Below, in pieces: positions 31,192 through 39,517 of a stretch of 64,000 nt of DNA. Origin of the DNA: Siccibacter turicensis LMG 23730 (lineage in GTDB: Bacteria > Pseudomonadota > Gammaproteobacteria > Enterobacterales > Enterobacteriaceae). Within the stretch, counting starts at the first letter, position 1; each line of letters starts with the position of its first letter. The notes beneath the pieces are model-generated. The model worked only from the letters and a program-made list of their open reading frames with translations, was not told the DNA's origin and made no database searches. Location: contig NZ_AWFZ01000061.1 in the NCBI RefSeq assembly GCF_000463155.2, positions 44,525 to 108,524 on the forward strand, read 5' to 3'. Position numbers and translations under genes: made by a program.

Positions 31192-31539
31192 GTGAGGCCG
31201 AGGTCTACACACTTCCTCCGCTTAAATCCTTTGGTTTAGCAGCGCTACTTATAGCCTTCATAGTAAAGGCTACAGGCGCTCATGGCAGACAGGGTGCACC
31301 CTGACATTGAGAAAACGATAAATTTGCGTGACATGCCCATAACGGCGCGGCACAGACGTGATGGAAAGCCTGAAACATATCCGGCGCTGAAGATGCGATG
31401 CAGTAGGTCAGCCGGCTAAATAGTTCGTACTCACTTAGCATGAACGCCCAAGCGCGCATCGCGCCAACAATCCTCACATCACACTTCTACCGGGGTCTCC
31501 TGACCACACTAATAAGCGCCATCCCTGGCTCTGTGACTA
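31192..31539. other. Gene-free gap between cdiI and the SDR gene
   Basis: This 348-bp stretch has no convincing gene. It contains a 7-bp hairpin at 31253-31271 (tagcctt/aaggcta) without a T-run. A short minus-strand frame (31280-31477) rich in Cys and Trp is not recognisable. The mixed composition suggests leftover DNA, perhaps from past cdi toxin/immunity exchanges. Confidence 0.5.
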
Positions 31540-32283
31540 TCAGTGCGGGCTTGCCACCGGACGCACGATGATTTCACTGACGTCTACGTCATCGGGTTGC
31601 GAGATGGCGTATGACATGGCGCGGGCAATGCTTTCCGGTTTCAGGGCGATGCGGCGGAAATCGCGCATCGCTTCCCGGGCGGTGTCGTCGCTGATGATGT
31701 CTGCCAGTTCCGATTCCACCACCCCCGGCGAGATGACGCTGACGCGGATGACGTCGGTCTCCTGACGCAGCCCTTCCGAGATAGCCCACACCGCATATTT
31801 GCTCGCGCAGTACACGGCTGCGGTCGGCGATACGGCGTGCGCGCCAATGGACGCGACGTTAATGATATGCCCCGCTTTCTGCTTCTCCATGACCGGCAGC
31901 ACGGCGGCGATGCCGTAGAGTACGCCGCGCACGTTCACATCCAGCATCAGATCCCACTCGTCGACTTTCAACGATGACAGCGGTGAGAGCGGCATGACGC
32001 CAGCGTTGTTGATCAGCACATCGATACGGCCATACTTCTCCAGCGCAAAATCGGCCAGACGCTGCACGGAGGCCCGGTCCTGCACGTCGGTTTTCAGCGC
32101 GTCGATGGTCGCGCCGTTAAAGCGCAGCTCCTCGCACAATGCTTCCAGACGGTCGGTTCGGCGGGAACCGATCACCAGCAGGTGCCCTTCAGATGCCAGT
32201 TGGCGTGCGGTGGCTTCGCCAATCCCGCTGCTCGCGCCGGTCAGAATGATGACTTTACGGTTGTCGTGTTGAGTCAGGTTCAT
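31540..32283 (-). CDS. Short-chain dehydrogenase/reductase
   Basis: 247-aa classical SDR oxidoreductase. The NAD(P)-binding motif TGASSGIG is at residues 15-22 and NNAG at 91-94. Catalytic Ser is in NVASIG near 143, and the YCASK motif near 157 supplies Tyr and Lys. Arginines after the second strand (SRRTDR) favour NADPH. It is divergent from an AraC regulator with a 168-bp gap, a common arrangement where the regulator controls the enzyme. Substrate unknown. Confidence 0.9.
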   Translation of the reverse strand: MNLTQHDNRKVIILTGASSGIGEATARQLASEGHLLVIGSRRTDRLEALCEELRFNGATIDALKTDVQDRASVQRLADFALEKYGRIDVLINNAGVMPLSPLSSLKVDEWDLMLDVNVRGVLYGIAAVLPVMEKQKAGHIINVASIGAHAVSPTAAVYCASKYAVWAISEGLRQETDVIRVSVISPGVVESELADIISDDTAREAMRDFRRIALKPESIARAMSYAISQPDDVDVSEIIVRPVASPH

Positions 32284-32451
32284 GTGTACGCCCTCTGTAC
32301 GGTAAGTGAGCGTCCAGAGTAGTGAAAAGGGATTGCCTGAAATAGCGCCAATCCTCTCTGAGTATTGCCTGATTATCTCGTATTGATGAAATACTGTGCG
32401 GGATTATGGATTACACTAGCCTGAATCCCGCAATGATACCGGACTGAAACT

Positions 32452-33387
32452 ATGGCGTCACTTCCTGTTCAACAGCAGATCTGTCAGCGAATCATGCAGC
32501 TTGCACCTCACGAGGGCTATACCAAATCGCTGCTTGATGAGGTGCGTTTTATGCGTGCCGACTATCCGCTGCCGCGCACCCCGGTGCTGTACGATCCGGG
32601 CATTATCATCGTCTGTCAGGGCCGCAAGCGTGGTTATCTTGCGGACCGGATGTACCGCTACGACGCCCAGCAGTTCCTCGTGCTGTCGGTGCCGCTGCCG
32701 TTCTCATCAGAGACTGAAGCCACGCCGGAAGAACCGATGCTGGCGGTGGCGGTCAGGCTGGATATGACCACGGTGGCGGAGCTGATCATGCTGATGGGCG
32801 AGGCGCGGCAGCCAATCTCAGACCAGCCGGAGGGGATGATCTCCACGCCGCTTGACGGGTCGATGCTGGACGTCCTCAACCGCCTGTTGCAGGCGCTGAT
32901 GTCACCCCTGGAGGCCAAAGCCCTCGGCCCGTCGCTTGTCAAAGAGCTCTATTTTCGGGTGCTGATGAGCGAGCAGGGCGGCGCAGTGAGGGCGGCGCTG
33001 GCCTATCAGGGCCACTTTGGCCGGATTTCACGGGCGCTGAACCATATTCACGCCGAATGGCAAAGCCCGCTCAGCGTGGCGGATCTCGCCAGCCGGGCGG
33101 GAATGAGCGTGCCACGCTTTCATATCCACTTCAAAACCATTACCCACACCTCGCCGCTGCAATACATCAAGTCTGTCAGACTGCATCAGGCGCGGCTGAT
33201 GATGATCCGCAGTAATCTGCCCGCGTCAAAAACCGCGCTGGAGGTTGGGTATGAAAGCGCCTCGCAGTTTAACCGCGAGTTTAAGCGCTTCTTTGGCCGC
33301 AGCCCCGGCGAGGAGGCGCGCATGATGAAGCAGGCTCTGGCGCTGCTTCCGCCAGCCGATCTGGAGCGGCTGGCGATCCCGCTTTAG
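32452..33387 (+). CDS. AraC-family transcriptional regulator (YqhC-like)
   Basis: 311-aa regulator. The N-terminal cupin-like ligand domain (about residues 10-180, with VLYDPGIIIVCQGRKRGYL) is typical of the AraC_N group that includes YqhC, the aldehyde-responsive activator. The C-terminal domain (about 195-295) has two helix-turn-helices, PLSVADLASRAGMSVPRFHIHFK and ALEVGYESASQFNREFKRFFG. Its neighbour is a divergently oriented SDR gene, which it probably controls. Its stop overlaps the convergent gene that follows. Confidence 0.88.
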   Translation: MASLPVQQQICQRIMQLAPHEGYTKSLLDEVRFMRADYPLPRTPVLYDPGIIIVCQGRKRGYLADRMYRYDAQQFLVLSVPLPFSSETEATPEEPMLAVAVRLDMTTVAELIMLMGEARQPISDQPEGMISTPLDGSMLDVLNRLLQALMSPLEAKALGPSLVKELYFRVLMSEQGGAVRAALAYQGHFGRISRALNHIHAEWQSPLSVADLASRAGMSVPRFHIHFKTITHTSPLQYIKSVRLHQARLMMIRSNLPASKTALEVGYESASQFNREFKRFFGRSPGEEARMMKQALALLPPADLERLAIPL

Positions 33388-33914
33388 TCCCAGCCCAGCC
33401 CGTGCTTTATCGCGCGGCGATAAGGGGTGTCGATCTGCGCCGGAACGCGCTGGAAGTAGTCCCTGGCGTGCTCGCGCGTCTCCCCGGCCAGGCTGTCGAG
33501 ATAGAGAATCGCTTCGGTCACGGAGGGGACGCGCCCTTCGATACTGTCGCTGCGCGGCGGCAGGCCGGTCCAGATCAGCGCATCGATATCGCGTTCACGC
33601 GCCCAGTCGTTAAGCATGCCGCCCGGCGCGTTGTGAATCAGCAGCGAGCCGATGCCGTCGCAGCGTTCTGCGGGGATGCCTTCCCGTTCGCGCAGCGCGT
33701 CGCAGGCCACGTCCAGACGATCGACGTCAAGCCAGGCCCAGAGCACCGGCACCGGCGTGGCGTTAAGAGAGATCACGGTGGCCAGTTCGCCACCGTCGCT
33801 GACGCGGGAAAACTCAATCGGCACCTGCGGACCGTCCTCTTTCCAGCCCCATACTACCGGCAGGCGGCCCGGTTTCCAGATAAGCGATCCCCAGCCAAGA
33901 CAGGCAATTTTCAT
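33384..33914 (-). CDS. Conserved hypothetical protein with GWGSL motif
   Basis: 176-aa cytosolic protein that I cannot assign to a function. The N-terminus [12 protein letters not shown] resembles the [YW]GSL substrate-loop motif of gamma-glutamylcyclotransferase-fold proteins, but the catalytic Glu of that family cannot be placed with confidence. The C-terminus has [21 protein letters not shown]. It overlaps the AraC gene tail to tail by 4 nt. A GGCT-like activity is only a suggestion. Confidence 0.65.
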   Translation of the reverse strand: MKIACLGWGSLIWKPGRLPVVWGWKEDGPQVPIEFSRVSDGGELATVISLNATPVPVLWAWLDVDRLDVACDALREREGIPAERCDGIGSLLIHNAPGGMLNDWARERDIDALIWTGLPPRSDSIEGRVPSVTEAILYLDSLAGETREHARDYFQRVPAQIDTPYRRAIKHGLGWD

Positions 33915-33953
33915 GCGGTTTTCCTGATAAGCCCAAAGGACAATGTAAAAACT

Positions 33954-34088
33954 GTAGCAGAAGCCTCCCGGTTCGCCCCGCCGCCTTTCCCCGGCTACTA
34001 CCTCTATTACCCCAGCTGCAAACAGCCGTCGCCGGCGTTTACGCTGGTGGTGGAGGCGCTGAAAGAGAGGCCGCAGGGAAAACGCTGA
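33954..34088 (+). pseudogene. C-terminal remnant of a LysR-family regulator
   Basis: The frame ending at 34088 encodes [18 protein letters not shown] and [14 protein letters not shown], the typical extreme C-terminus of LysR regulators (the YYPS.R...PAF..LV..L pattern). No LysR N-terminus or start precedes it: upstream is the 5' end of the opposite-strand gene. This is a short relic of a deleted regulator. Confidence 0.7.
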
Positions 34089-34192
34089 TCGGAACCGCCC
34101 TCTGCACAGATGACAACATTGTCATGCTGGCGTCAGGCGATTGCGGACTGAGTGGGGGTATAAATGCGCCACACCCACTCAGGAGAAACGAC

Positions 34193-34603
34193 ATGAAAAA
34201 ATATCTGATCGCTGCTGCACTCGCCGCCTCTTTTTGCGTCCCGTCGATGGTGATGGCCGCGGGCAAAAACCTGCTAAGCGTCCATATCCTTGACCAGCAG
34301 ACCGGGAAACCGGCACCGGGCGTGGTGGTTACCCTGGAACAGAAGCAGGGCGAGGGATGGAAAAAACTCAATAGCGCCAAAACTGATAACGATGGCCGTA
34401 TCAAAGGGCTGTGGCCCGAGCAGCCTGAAACCACCGGCGATTTCCGCGTGGTGTTCAAAACCGGCGACTGGTTCGCTTCCCAGAACGCAGGCACCTTCTT
34501 CCCGGAGATCCCGGTAGAGTTCCACATCAGTAACACCGACGAGCACTACCATGTTCCGCTGCTGCTGAGCCAGTACGGCTACTCCACCTATCGCGGCAGC
34601 TGA
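34193..34603 (+). CDS. hiuH: 5-hydroxyisourate hydrolase (transthyretin-like), periplasmic
   Basis: Hydrolyses 5-hydroxyisourate in urate degradation. It has 136 aa with a signal peptide ([22 protein letters not shown]). The mature part has the family signatures [13 protein letters not shown] near residue 30, TDNDGRI near 64, and the C-terminal YRGS tetrapeptide that builds the active-site tunnel. It starts at the ATG at 34193 behind AGGAG. The next gene is also exported, and a purine-type molybdoenzyme operon lies 3 kb away. Confidence 0.93.
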   Translation: MKKYLIAAALAASFCVPSMVMAAGKNLLSVHILDQQTGKPAPGVVVTLEQKQGEGWKKLNSAKTDNDGRIKGLWPEQPETTGDFRVVFKTGDWFASQNAGTFFPEIPVEFHISNTDEHYHVPLLLSQYGYSTYRGS

Positions 34604-34628
34604 TATCCGCCAGTAAAGAGGTGAAAAC

Positions 34629-35108
34629 ATGAAGCGAACGCTGATGGCGATGATGGTGGCGCTGCCGGGAATAAGCGCGGCGGCAGCCCCTGCGACGGTA
34701 CACGACATGACGCTGGAGCTGGCGACAACGCTGGCGTCCGGCACCCTGGCTCAGTGCCGCGAATACGACAAAAAAGGCGTGGTGGCGGTGGTGGATCGCG
34801 GCGGCAATCCGGTGGTTGTGATGCGCGATGACAACGTAGGTCCGCACAATACCCTGGCGGCGCAGCGGAAAGCCTATACCGCGCTCTCCACCAAAACCCC
34901 CACCCAGGCGTTGGCGGAAAAGGCGCGGGCGGATGCCGATTCGGCCAACCTTACCACGCTGCCCGAACTGCTATTACTGGGCGGTGGCGTACCGGTCGTG
35001 TTCAATCATGAGGTGATTGGCGCCGTGGGCGTGGCCGGTATGGGCGGCGCGGAGTTTGACGGGAAATGCGCGGCACAGGCCATCGAAAAAGCACTTCCGG
35101 CACGCTAA
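34629..35108 (+). CDS. GlcG/HbpS-family heme-binding-like exported protein
   Basis: 159-aa protein with a cleavable signal peptide (MKRTLMAMMVALPGISAAAA). Its GlcG/HbpS domain (about residues 24-155) starts with MTLELATTLASGTLAQCREY. VAVVDRGGNPVVVMRDD and the VIGAVGVAGMGG segment are standard for the family, whose members bind heme or have unknown roles. It follows hiuH by 25 nt and probably shares its transcript. Confidence 0.85.
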   Translation: MKRTLMAMMVALPGISAAAAPATVHDMTLELATTLASGTLAQCREYDKKGVVAVVDRGGNPVVVMRDDNVGPHNTLAAQRKAYTALSTKTPTQALAEKARADADSANLTTLPELLLLGGGVPVVFNHEVIGAVGVAGMGGAEFDGKCAAQAIEKALPAR

Positions 35109-35287
35109 TCCTCTGCGTCCCTGCATGGCGACGTCTGATGTTTATATCAGATGTCGCTTTATCGCCCCGCATGCGCGGCATATCGCGATTTCATCTTACT
35201 CATGCCTATTCGTTTTTATCCCTGCCACCGTGAAGCCGCTATAGTCATTTTCATTCAGGATCGTACTGTTTTAAAAGGATATCTGCC

Positions 35288-36097
35288 GTGAAAAAGTCTG
35301 TAATGCGTTTCGGGGTCATTCTGCTGGCCGGGAGTCTACTTATTGGCTGCGATCAACGCGGCAGCGATGCAAAGCACATCAGGGTTGGCGTGATAAACGG
35401 TGCCGAGCAGGATGTGGCGGAAGTCGCTAAAAAGGTGGCGCAGGAGAAGTACGGTCTGGACGTCGAGCTGGTGGGCTTCAGCGGTTCGCTGTTGCCAAAC
35501 GACGCCACCAACGCTGGTGAACTGGATGCCAACGTGTTCCAGCATCGCCCCTTCCTTGAGCAGGACAATCAGGCTCACGGCTATCATCTGGTGGCGGTCG
35601 GCAACACTTTCGTGTTTCCCATCGCTGGGTACTCCCGAAAAATAAAGCGCGTCTCCGACCTGCAGGACGGCGCGACCGTCGCGATCCCCAACGACCCCAC
35701 CAACCTGGGCCGGGCGCTGCTGCTGTTACAAAAAGAGAAGCTGATCGAACTTGCGCCGGGGAAAGGGCTGCTGCCCACCACGCTCGATATTCGTAACAAC
35801 CCGCATCGGCTTAATATCATCGAAATGGAAGGCGCTCAGTTACCCGGCGTGCTTGACGATCCGAAGGTGGACGTGGCGATTATCAGCACCACCTATATCC
35901 AAAATATTGGCTTGTCGCCGGTGCATGACAGCGTCTTTATTGAGGACAAAAACTCGCCTTATGTGAACATCATTGTGACCCGCGAGGAGAATAAGGACGC
36001 GGAGAACGTAAAAGCGCTTATCAGGGCCTGGCAGTCGCCTGAAGTCGCCGCGGCTGCCGAGAAAATCTTTAACGGCGGCGCGGTGCCTGGCTGGTAA
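35288..36097 (+). CDS. nlpA: NlpA, MetQ-like inner-membrane lipoprotein
   Basis: 269-aa lipoprotein with the lipobox LIGC (acylated Cys at residue 21). Asp follows the Cys at +2, the signal for retention in the inner membrane. The NLPA/MetQ fold shows VGVINGAEQDVAEVAKKVA, the ELDANVFQHRPFLEQDN and AIPNDPTNLGRALLLL motifs. Relatives bind D/L-methionine, and NlpA itself supports methionine uptake weakly. It ends at a bidirectional terminator. Confidence 0.92.
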   Translation: MKKSVMRFGVILLAGSLLIGCDQRGSDAKHIRVGVINGAEQDVAEVAKKVAQEKYGLDVELVGFSGSLLPNDATNAGELDANVFQHRPFLEQDNQAHGYHLVAVGNTFVFPIAGYSRKIKRVSDLQDGATVAIPNDPTNLGRALLLLQKEKLIELAPGKGLLPTTLDIRNNPHRLNIIEMEGAQLPGVLDDPKVDVAIISTTYIQNIGLSPVHDSVFIEDKNSPYVNIIVTREENKDAENVKALIRAWQSPEVAAAAEKIFNGGAVPGW

Positions 36098-36110
36098 CTT
36101 GCGAGTCTAA

Positions 36111-36137
36111 AAAAAGCAGGCGTCAGGCCTGCTTTTT
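36111..36137. terminator. Bidirectional terminator between nlpA and the lipoprotein cassette
   Basis: aaaaagcaggc and gcctgcttttt form an 11-bp perfect stem with a 5-nt loop, giving a T-run on either strand. It serves both nlpA and the convergent lipoprotein gene. Confidence 0.9.
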
Positions 36138-36165
36138 AATGCGTGTCGGGTGAAACCGGCGCGCG

Positions 36166-36606
36166 TTATAATTCGCGCTCTTCAAGCACCACGCGGTATG
36201 CGTGACCATTTTCGATTTCGAAGGCGCTGATAACCTGGCGTCCCGCATATTTTGTCCACTGCGCCTTTTTATTCGACCACAGAATGACTTGCACGACGTA
36301 CTCCAGACGTTGGTCAAATTTATAAAAAGAATAGGGAATGCAGACTTGCCCGTCAGTGATTGTTAAACCTGGGTTTTCCTGATACCAGCGCTCTTTCGGC
36401 GGCACATGGCGAGGGTAGATCATTATCATTCTGATTTGGAAATCTGAAGCATCTGGAACGGCTACACAGAGCGTGTCGTTTACCTTCGTCGCGGCAGTAA
36501 TATCGGGTGCAGGATATCGCAGGTCTACATCCCGCTCGATTACCGGACAGCCTGTTAACAGGAGAAGTGAAGCAAACAGCATGCTGAATCTCAGGAAAAA
36601 AATCAT
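36166..36606 (-). CDS. Periplasmic lipoprotein, probable effector-immunity protein (copy 1)
   Basis: 146-aa lipoprotein. The leader MIFFLRFSMLFASLLLLTGC ends at the lipobox, followed by PVIERDVDLRYPAPDIT. A beta-rich domain includes LCVAVPDASDFQIRMIMIYPR and the end HAYRVVLEEREL. It is a paralogue of the lipoprotein at 37154-37609 with the same C-terminal dodecapeptide. It lies 10 nt behind a small zinc-metallopeptidase-like gene. In enterobacteria such lipoproteins accompany type VI effectors as immunity proteins, so I infer that role. Confidence 0.72.
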   Translation of the reverse strand: MIFFLRFSMLFASLLLLTGCPVIERDVDLRYPAPDITAATKVNDTLCVAVPDASDFQIRMIMIYPRHVPPKERWYQENPGLTITDGQVCIPYSFYKFDQRLEYVVQVILWSNKKAQWTKYAGRQVISAFEIENGHAYRVVLEEREL

Positions 36607-36616
36607 CCAGTCAGTC

Positions 36617-37141
36617 CTATGGGAAAAATAATAGTGTTCTGGCGAAGAGCGCATGAAGCGCGTGCTCGGGAACATCGTTCAGGCAGGTGATGCCTAATAG
36701 ATTTCGGCTTTTACGCCAGGTTGAATAGCCTTCCTGGATAAGCACAAAATAATCTGCAATTATCTGTGCCTGCTGCTCCATTGGATATTCATTCAAAAAT
36801 CGCTCGTCCAGAATATAGTCATAACTGGCCGCCCAACTGAATGCGCCGCGCAGCCGCACACTCATCCCCCTTTCTCGCTGCCAGACATGCGCCAGTTCAT
36901 GAATAAAAATATGCTGTAGCGTTATCGACGCCTTTGAAAAATCATCCCGGTAAAGATCCCGCAGATAAATTTCGCCATCAGGCGCCATCGCTACGCTTCC
37001 GCTTTGCAGTCCAAACGGCAGATAGCTGTCATGGTGGATCCAGACCTTGTGCCACGAAATTGTGTTTTTGAAAACACGTCTGGCGAGCCGGGTTTCACCC
37101 GGCGTAAGCATCCGCAATCCGCCTTCCTTGAGAGTGTTCAT
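36617..37141 (-). CDS. Small HExxH metallopeptidase-like protein, probable toxin/effector
   Basis: 174-aa protein without a signal peptide. It carries a zinc-binding HELAHVWQRERG helix near residue 91, a downstream acidic/aromatic region, and MLTPGETRLARRVF at its N-terminus. Its size and the flanking lipoproteins suggest a secreted peptidase effector, for example of the type VI system. No secretion genes are in the window. The third zinc ligand cannot be fixed by eye. A broken second copy lies upstream at 37612-37692. Confidence 0.7.
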   Translation of the reverse strand: MNTLKEGGLRMLTPGETRLARRVFKNTISWHKVWIHHDSYLPFGLQSGSVAMAPDGEIYLRDLYRDDFSKASITLQHIFIHELAHVWQRERGMSVRLRGAFSWAASYDYILDERFLNEYPMEQQAQIIADYFVLIQEGYSTWRKSRNLLGITCLNDVPEHALHALFARTLLFFP

Positions 37142-37153
37142 CCATAATCCCGA

Positions 37154-37609
37154 TTATAATTCGCGCTCTTCAAGCACCACACGATAGGCGTGATCATTTT
37201 CGATTTCGAAGGCGGCCATCACGAGTCTGCTGCCGAAACGTGTCTCTTTATATTTTTTATCCGACCACATCACCGCGCGTATCACATATTGGCGATGCTC
37301 CTCGAAGGTGTAAAAGGCGGGATCAATACAAAGCTGGCCCTGATTAATGGTCAGATTAAGATCGGGTTCGTCTTTATACCACCGGGTTTTAGAGTCCGCA
37401 CCTCTGGGGTAGATTGAAATCATTCGCAGGCGATAATCTGCCGTATAGGGTACCGCGATGCAGAGATCGTTTCCTTTTAATGTTGCCCTGGTAATGTCTG
37501 CTGACGGATAACGCTTGTCGAGGTCGCTATCCATAACAGGACAACCAGTCAAAACATGCACGCATGCTACTGTCATCACGAATTTTATAAGGTATTTCAC
37601 ACGCATCAT
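37154..37609 (-). CDS. Periplasmic lipoprotein, probable effector-immunity protein (copy 2)
   Basis: 151-aa paralogue of the lipoprotein at 36166-36606. It has a signal peptide with lipobox LTGC, then PVMDSDLDKRYPSADIT, a central NDLCIAVPYTADYRLRMISIYPRG, and the identical HAYRVVLEEREL end. The start could be the ATG at 37609 or 37606; an AGGG directly precedes the first. It lies 12 nt upstream of the metallopeptidase gene and 2 nt after the broken second copy of it, which points to duplication of an effector-immunity unit. Confidence 0.72.
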   Translation of the reverse strand: MMRVKYLIKFVMTVACVHVLTGCPVMDSDLDKRYPSADITRATLKGNDLCIAVPYTADYRLRMISIYPRGADSKTRWYKDEPDLNLTINQGQLCIDPAFYTFEEHRQYVIRAVMWSDKKYKETRFGSRLVMAAFEIENDHAYRVVLEEREL

Positions 37610-37611
37610 CC

Positions 37612-37692
37612 CTAAAACAAGTGAAGCACTTTCGCGATCTCGCCTGAGGTGAGTAGCCTTAACCCGCCTTCCTTCATTTTTTTCACTTCCAT
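37612..37692 (-). pseudogene. Truncated second copy of the metallopeptidase effector
   Basis: The 26-codon frame MEVKKMKEGGLRLLTSGEIA and six further residues (to a TAG) aligns with the N-terminus of the intact gene (LKEGGLRMLTPGETRLARRVF). The rest is missing. Its placement just upstream of lipoprotein copy 2 mirrors the intact effector just upstream of copy 1. Confidence 0.7.
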
Positions 37693-37967
37693 TGCGATAT
37701 CCCTTTTCCTGACGACGGCCTGAATAATACCCGTCCTGATTAAAGGGATTTGCGCGCCTGTAATGTAAAGCGATTAAAAGCAGACATTTCCAGGCCACTG
37801 GTACCTCCGCGCCTGACGTAGCTGAGGGGCGTTCATGATTCTGGTTCACCTCACTCTGCGAAGCGCGATAGCGAGCGCCGACTACTATTAACTATTCGTG
37901 ATTATAAAAGCCGTGCAGTACATAAGCGGCAAGCATCCCACTTATTACAAAATACTGGAGGCCTGGT

Positions 37968-38564
37968 ATGAGCAACCACGGCGAAGAGACTGAATATGGG
38001 CACCTGCCGGACCCTGACGCCAGCGCGCGTTTCACCCACCCATCGCCCGAAACGCTGCCCGTGCGGCTAACGGTAAACGGCGAGATCCGCGAGCTGAACG
38101 TCGATACCCGCACCACGCTGCTGGATGCGCTGCGCGAGAACCTGCACCTTACCGGCACCAAAAAAGGGTGCGATCACGGGCAGTGCGGCGCTTGTACCGT
38201 CATTGTCGATGGTCGGCGCATCAACTCATGCCTGACCCTGGCCGTCATGCATCAGGATGCGGAGATCACCACCATTGAAGGGCTGGGAACGCCGGATAAC
38301 CTGCACCCGATGCAGGCCGCGTTTGTTAAACACGACGGCTACCAGTGCGGCTACTGCACCCCTGGCCAGATCTGCTCCTCCGTGGCGGCGCTGAAAGAGC
38401 TTGAAGCGGGCATTCCAAGCCATGTCACCCACGATCTGGTATCGCCCCCGGAGATGACCGCCGATGAAATTCGCGAGCGCATGAGCGGCAATATCTGCCG
38501 GTGCGGCGCCTATTCCAACATTCTTGCTGCGATCGAGGATGTCGCCGGAGGCCAGAAATCATGA
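37968..38564 (+). CDS. Aldehyde/xanthine oxidoreductase 2Fe-2S subunit (PaoA-like)
   Basis: Electron-transfer subunit of a molybdo-flavoenzyme, 198 aa. The plant-type cluster motif CDHGQCGAC lies near residue 65, and the second cluster has CGYCTPGQI near 127 and CRCG near 178. E. coli PaoA carries a twin-arginine signal; this protein begins [20 protein letters not shown] without any RR signal, so the enzyme should stay in the cytoplasm. The stop overlaps the next gene by 4 nt. Confidence 0.9.
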   Translation: MSNHGEETEYGHLPDPDASARFTHPSPETLPVRLTVNGEIRELNVDTRTTLLDALRENLHLTGTKKGCDHGQCGACTVIVDGRRINSCLTLAVMHQDAEITTIEGLGTPDNLHPMQAAFVKHDGYQCGYCTPGQICSSVAALKELEAGIPSHVTHDLVSPPEMTADEIRERMSGNICRCGAYSNILAAIEDVAGGQKS

Positions 38565-39517
38565 AGGCATTTACCTACCAACGCGTAGAGACGCCGGCCG
38601 AGGCGGCAGCCAGCGCCCAGCGCACGCCCGGCGCAAAATTTATCGCGGGCGGCACCAACCTGCTCGACCTGATGAAGCTTGAGATCGAAACCCCGGTGCA
38701 CCTGATAGACGTCAACGGCCTGGCGCTGGACAGCATCGAGCCGACCGCCGAGGGCGGCCTGCGTATTGGGGCGCTGGTGCGTAACACCGATCTGGCCGCC
38801 GATGCGCGGGTACGCCGTGACTATGCCGTGCTGGCGCGCGCGCTGCTGGCGGGGGCGTCAGGCCAGCTGCGTAACCGGGCCACCACCGCCGGCAACCTGC
38901 TGCAGCGCACGCGCTGCCCCTATTTCTATGACACCAATCAGCCCTGTAATAAACGCCAACCCGGTAGCGGCTGCGCCGCATTGAAAGGCTACAGCCGTCA
39001 GCTGGCTGTAGTCGGGGCCAGCGAGGCCTGCATTGCCACGCACCCGAGCGATATGGCGGTCGCCATGCGGGTGCTGGATGCGGTGGTGGAAACGGTCAAC
39101 CCTGACGGGCACGAGCGCCGCATTCCGCTGGCCGATTTTTATCGGGCGCCGGGCGATACGCCGCATCTGGAAACCGTACTGGCACCGGGGGAGCTGATTG
39201 TGGCCGTAACGCTTCCGGCCCCGCTCGGCGGGACGCACATCTACCGGAAAGTGCGGGATCGCGCCTCTTACGCCTTTGCGCTGGTGTCGGTTGCGGCCGT
39301 CGTACAACCCGATGGCTCAGGTCGCGTCGCCATGGGCGGCGTGGCGCATCAACCCTGGCGGCGCGATGAGGCGGATGCGCAGCTCGCCCAGGGCGCGCAG
39401 GCCGTCTATGACCGGCTGTTTGCCGACGCACAGCCAACCGATGAAAACGCATTCAAGCTCACTCTGGCGAAGCGCACGCTCGCCTCGGTGCTCGCAGAAG
39501 CGGGGGGACAGGTATGA
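38561..39517 (+). CDS. Molybdo-flavoenzyme FAD-binding subunit (PaoB-like)
   Basis: 318-aa FAD subunit of the xanthine dehydrogenase family. The FAD phosphate loop [13 protein letters not shown] lies near residue 28. Four cysteines in [20 protein letters not shown]-type sequence near 124 and a following GCAALKG can hold the extra 4Fe-4S cluster known in PaoB. It starts at the ATG at 38561 inside the stop of the upstream gene and overlaps the molybdenum subunit by 4 nt. Confidence 0.9.
   Translation: MKAFTYQRVETPAEAAASAQRTPGAKFIAGGTNLLDLMKLEIETPVHLIDVNGLALDSIEPTAEGGLRIGALVRNTDLAADARVRRDYAVLARALLAGASGQLRNRATTAGNLLQRTRCPYFYDTNQPCNKRQPGSGCAALKGYSRQLAVVGASEACIATHPSDMAVAMRVLDAVVETVNPDGHERRIPLADFYRAPGDTPHLETVLAPGELIVAVTLPAPLGGTHIYRKVRDRASYAFALVSVAAVVQPDGSGRVAMGGVAHQPWRRDEADAQLAQGAQAVYDRLFADAQPTDENAFKLTLAKRTLASVLAEAGGQV

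Noticed and set aside
31280-31477. 66-codon minus-strand frame after cdiI
   Set aside because: Cys/Trp/His-rich composition, no ribosome site and no recognisable relatives; treated as non-coding.
33402-34088. Long plus-strand frame running opposite the GWGSL protein into the LysR relic
   Set aside because: Only the last 45 codons resemble a protein family; the rest is a mirror of the opposite-strand gene.
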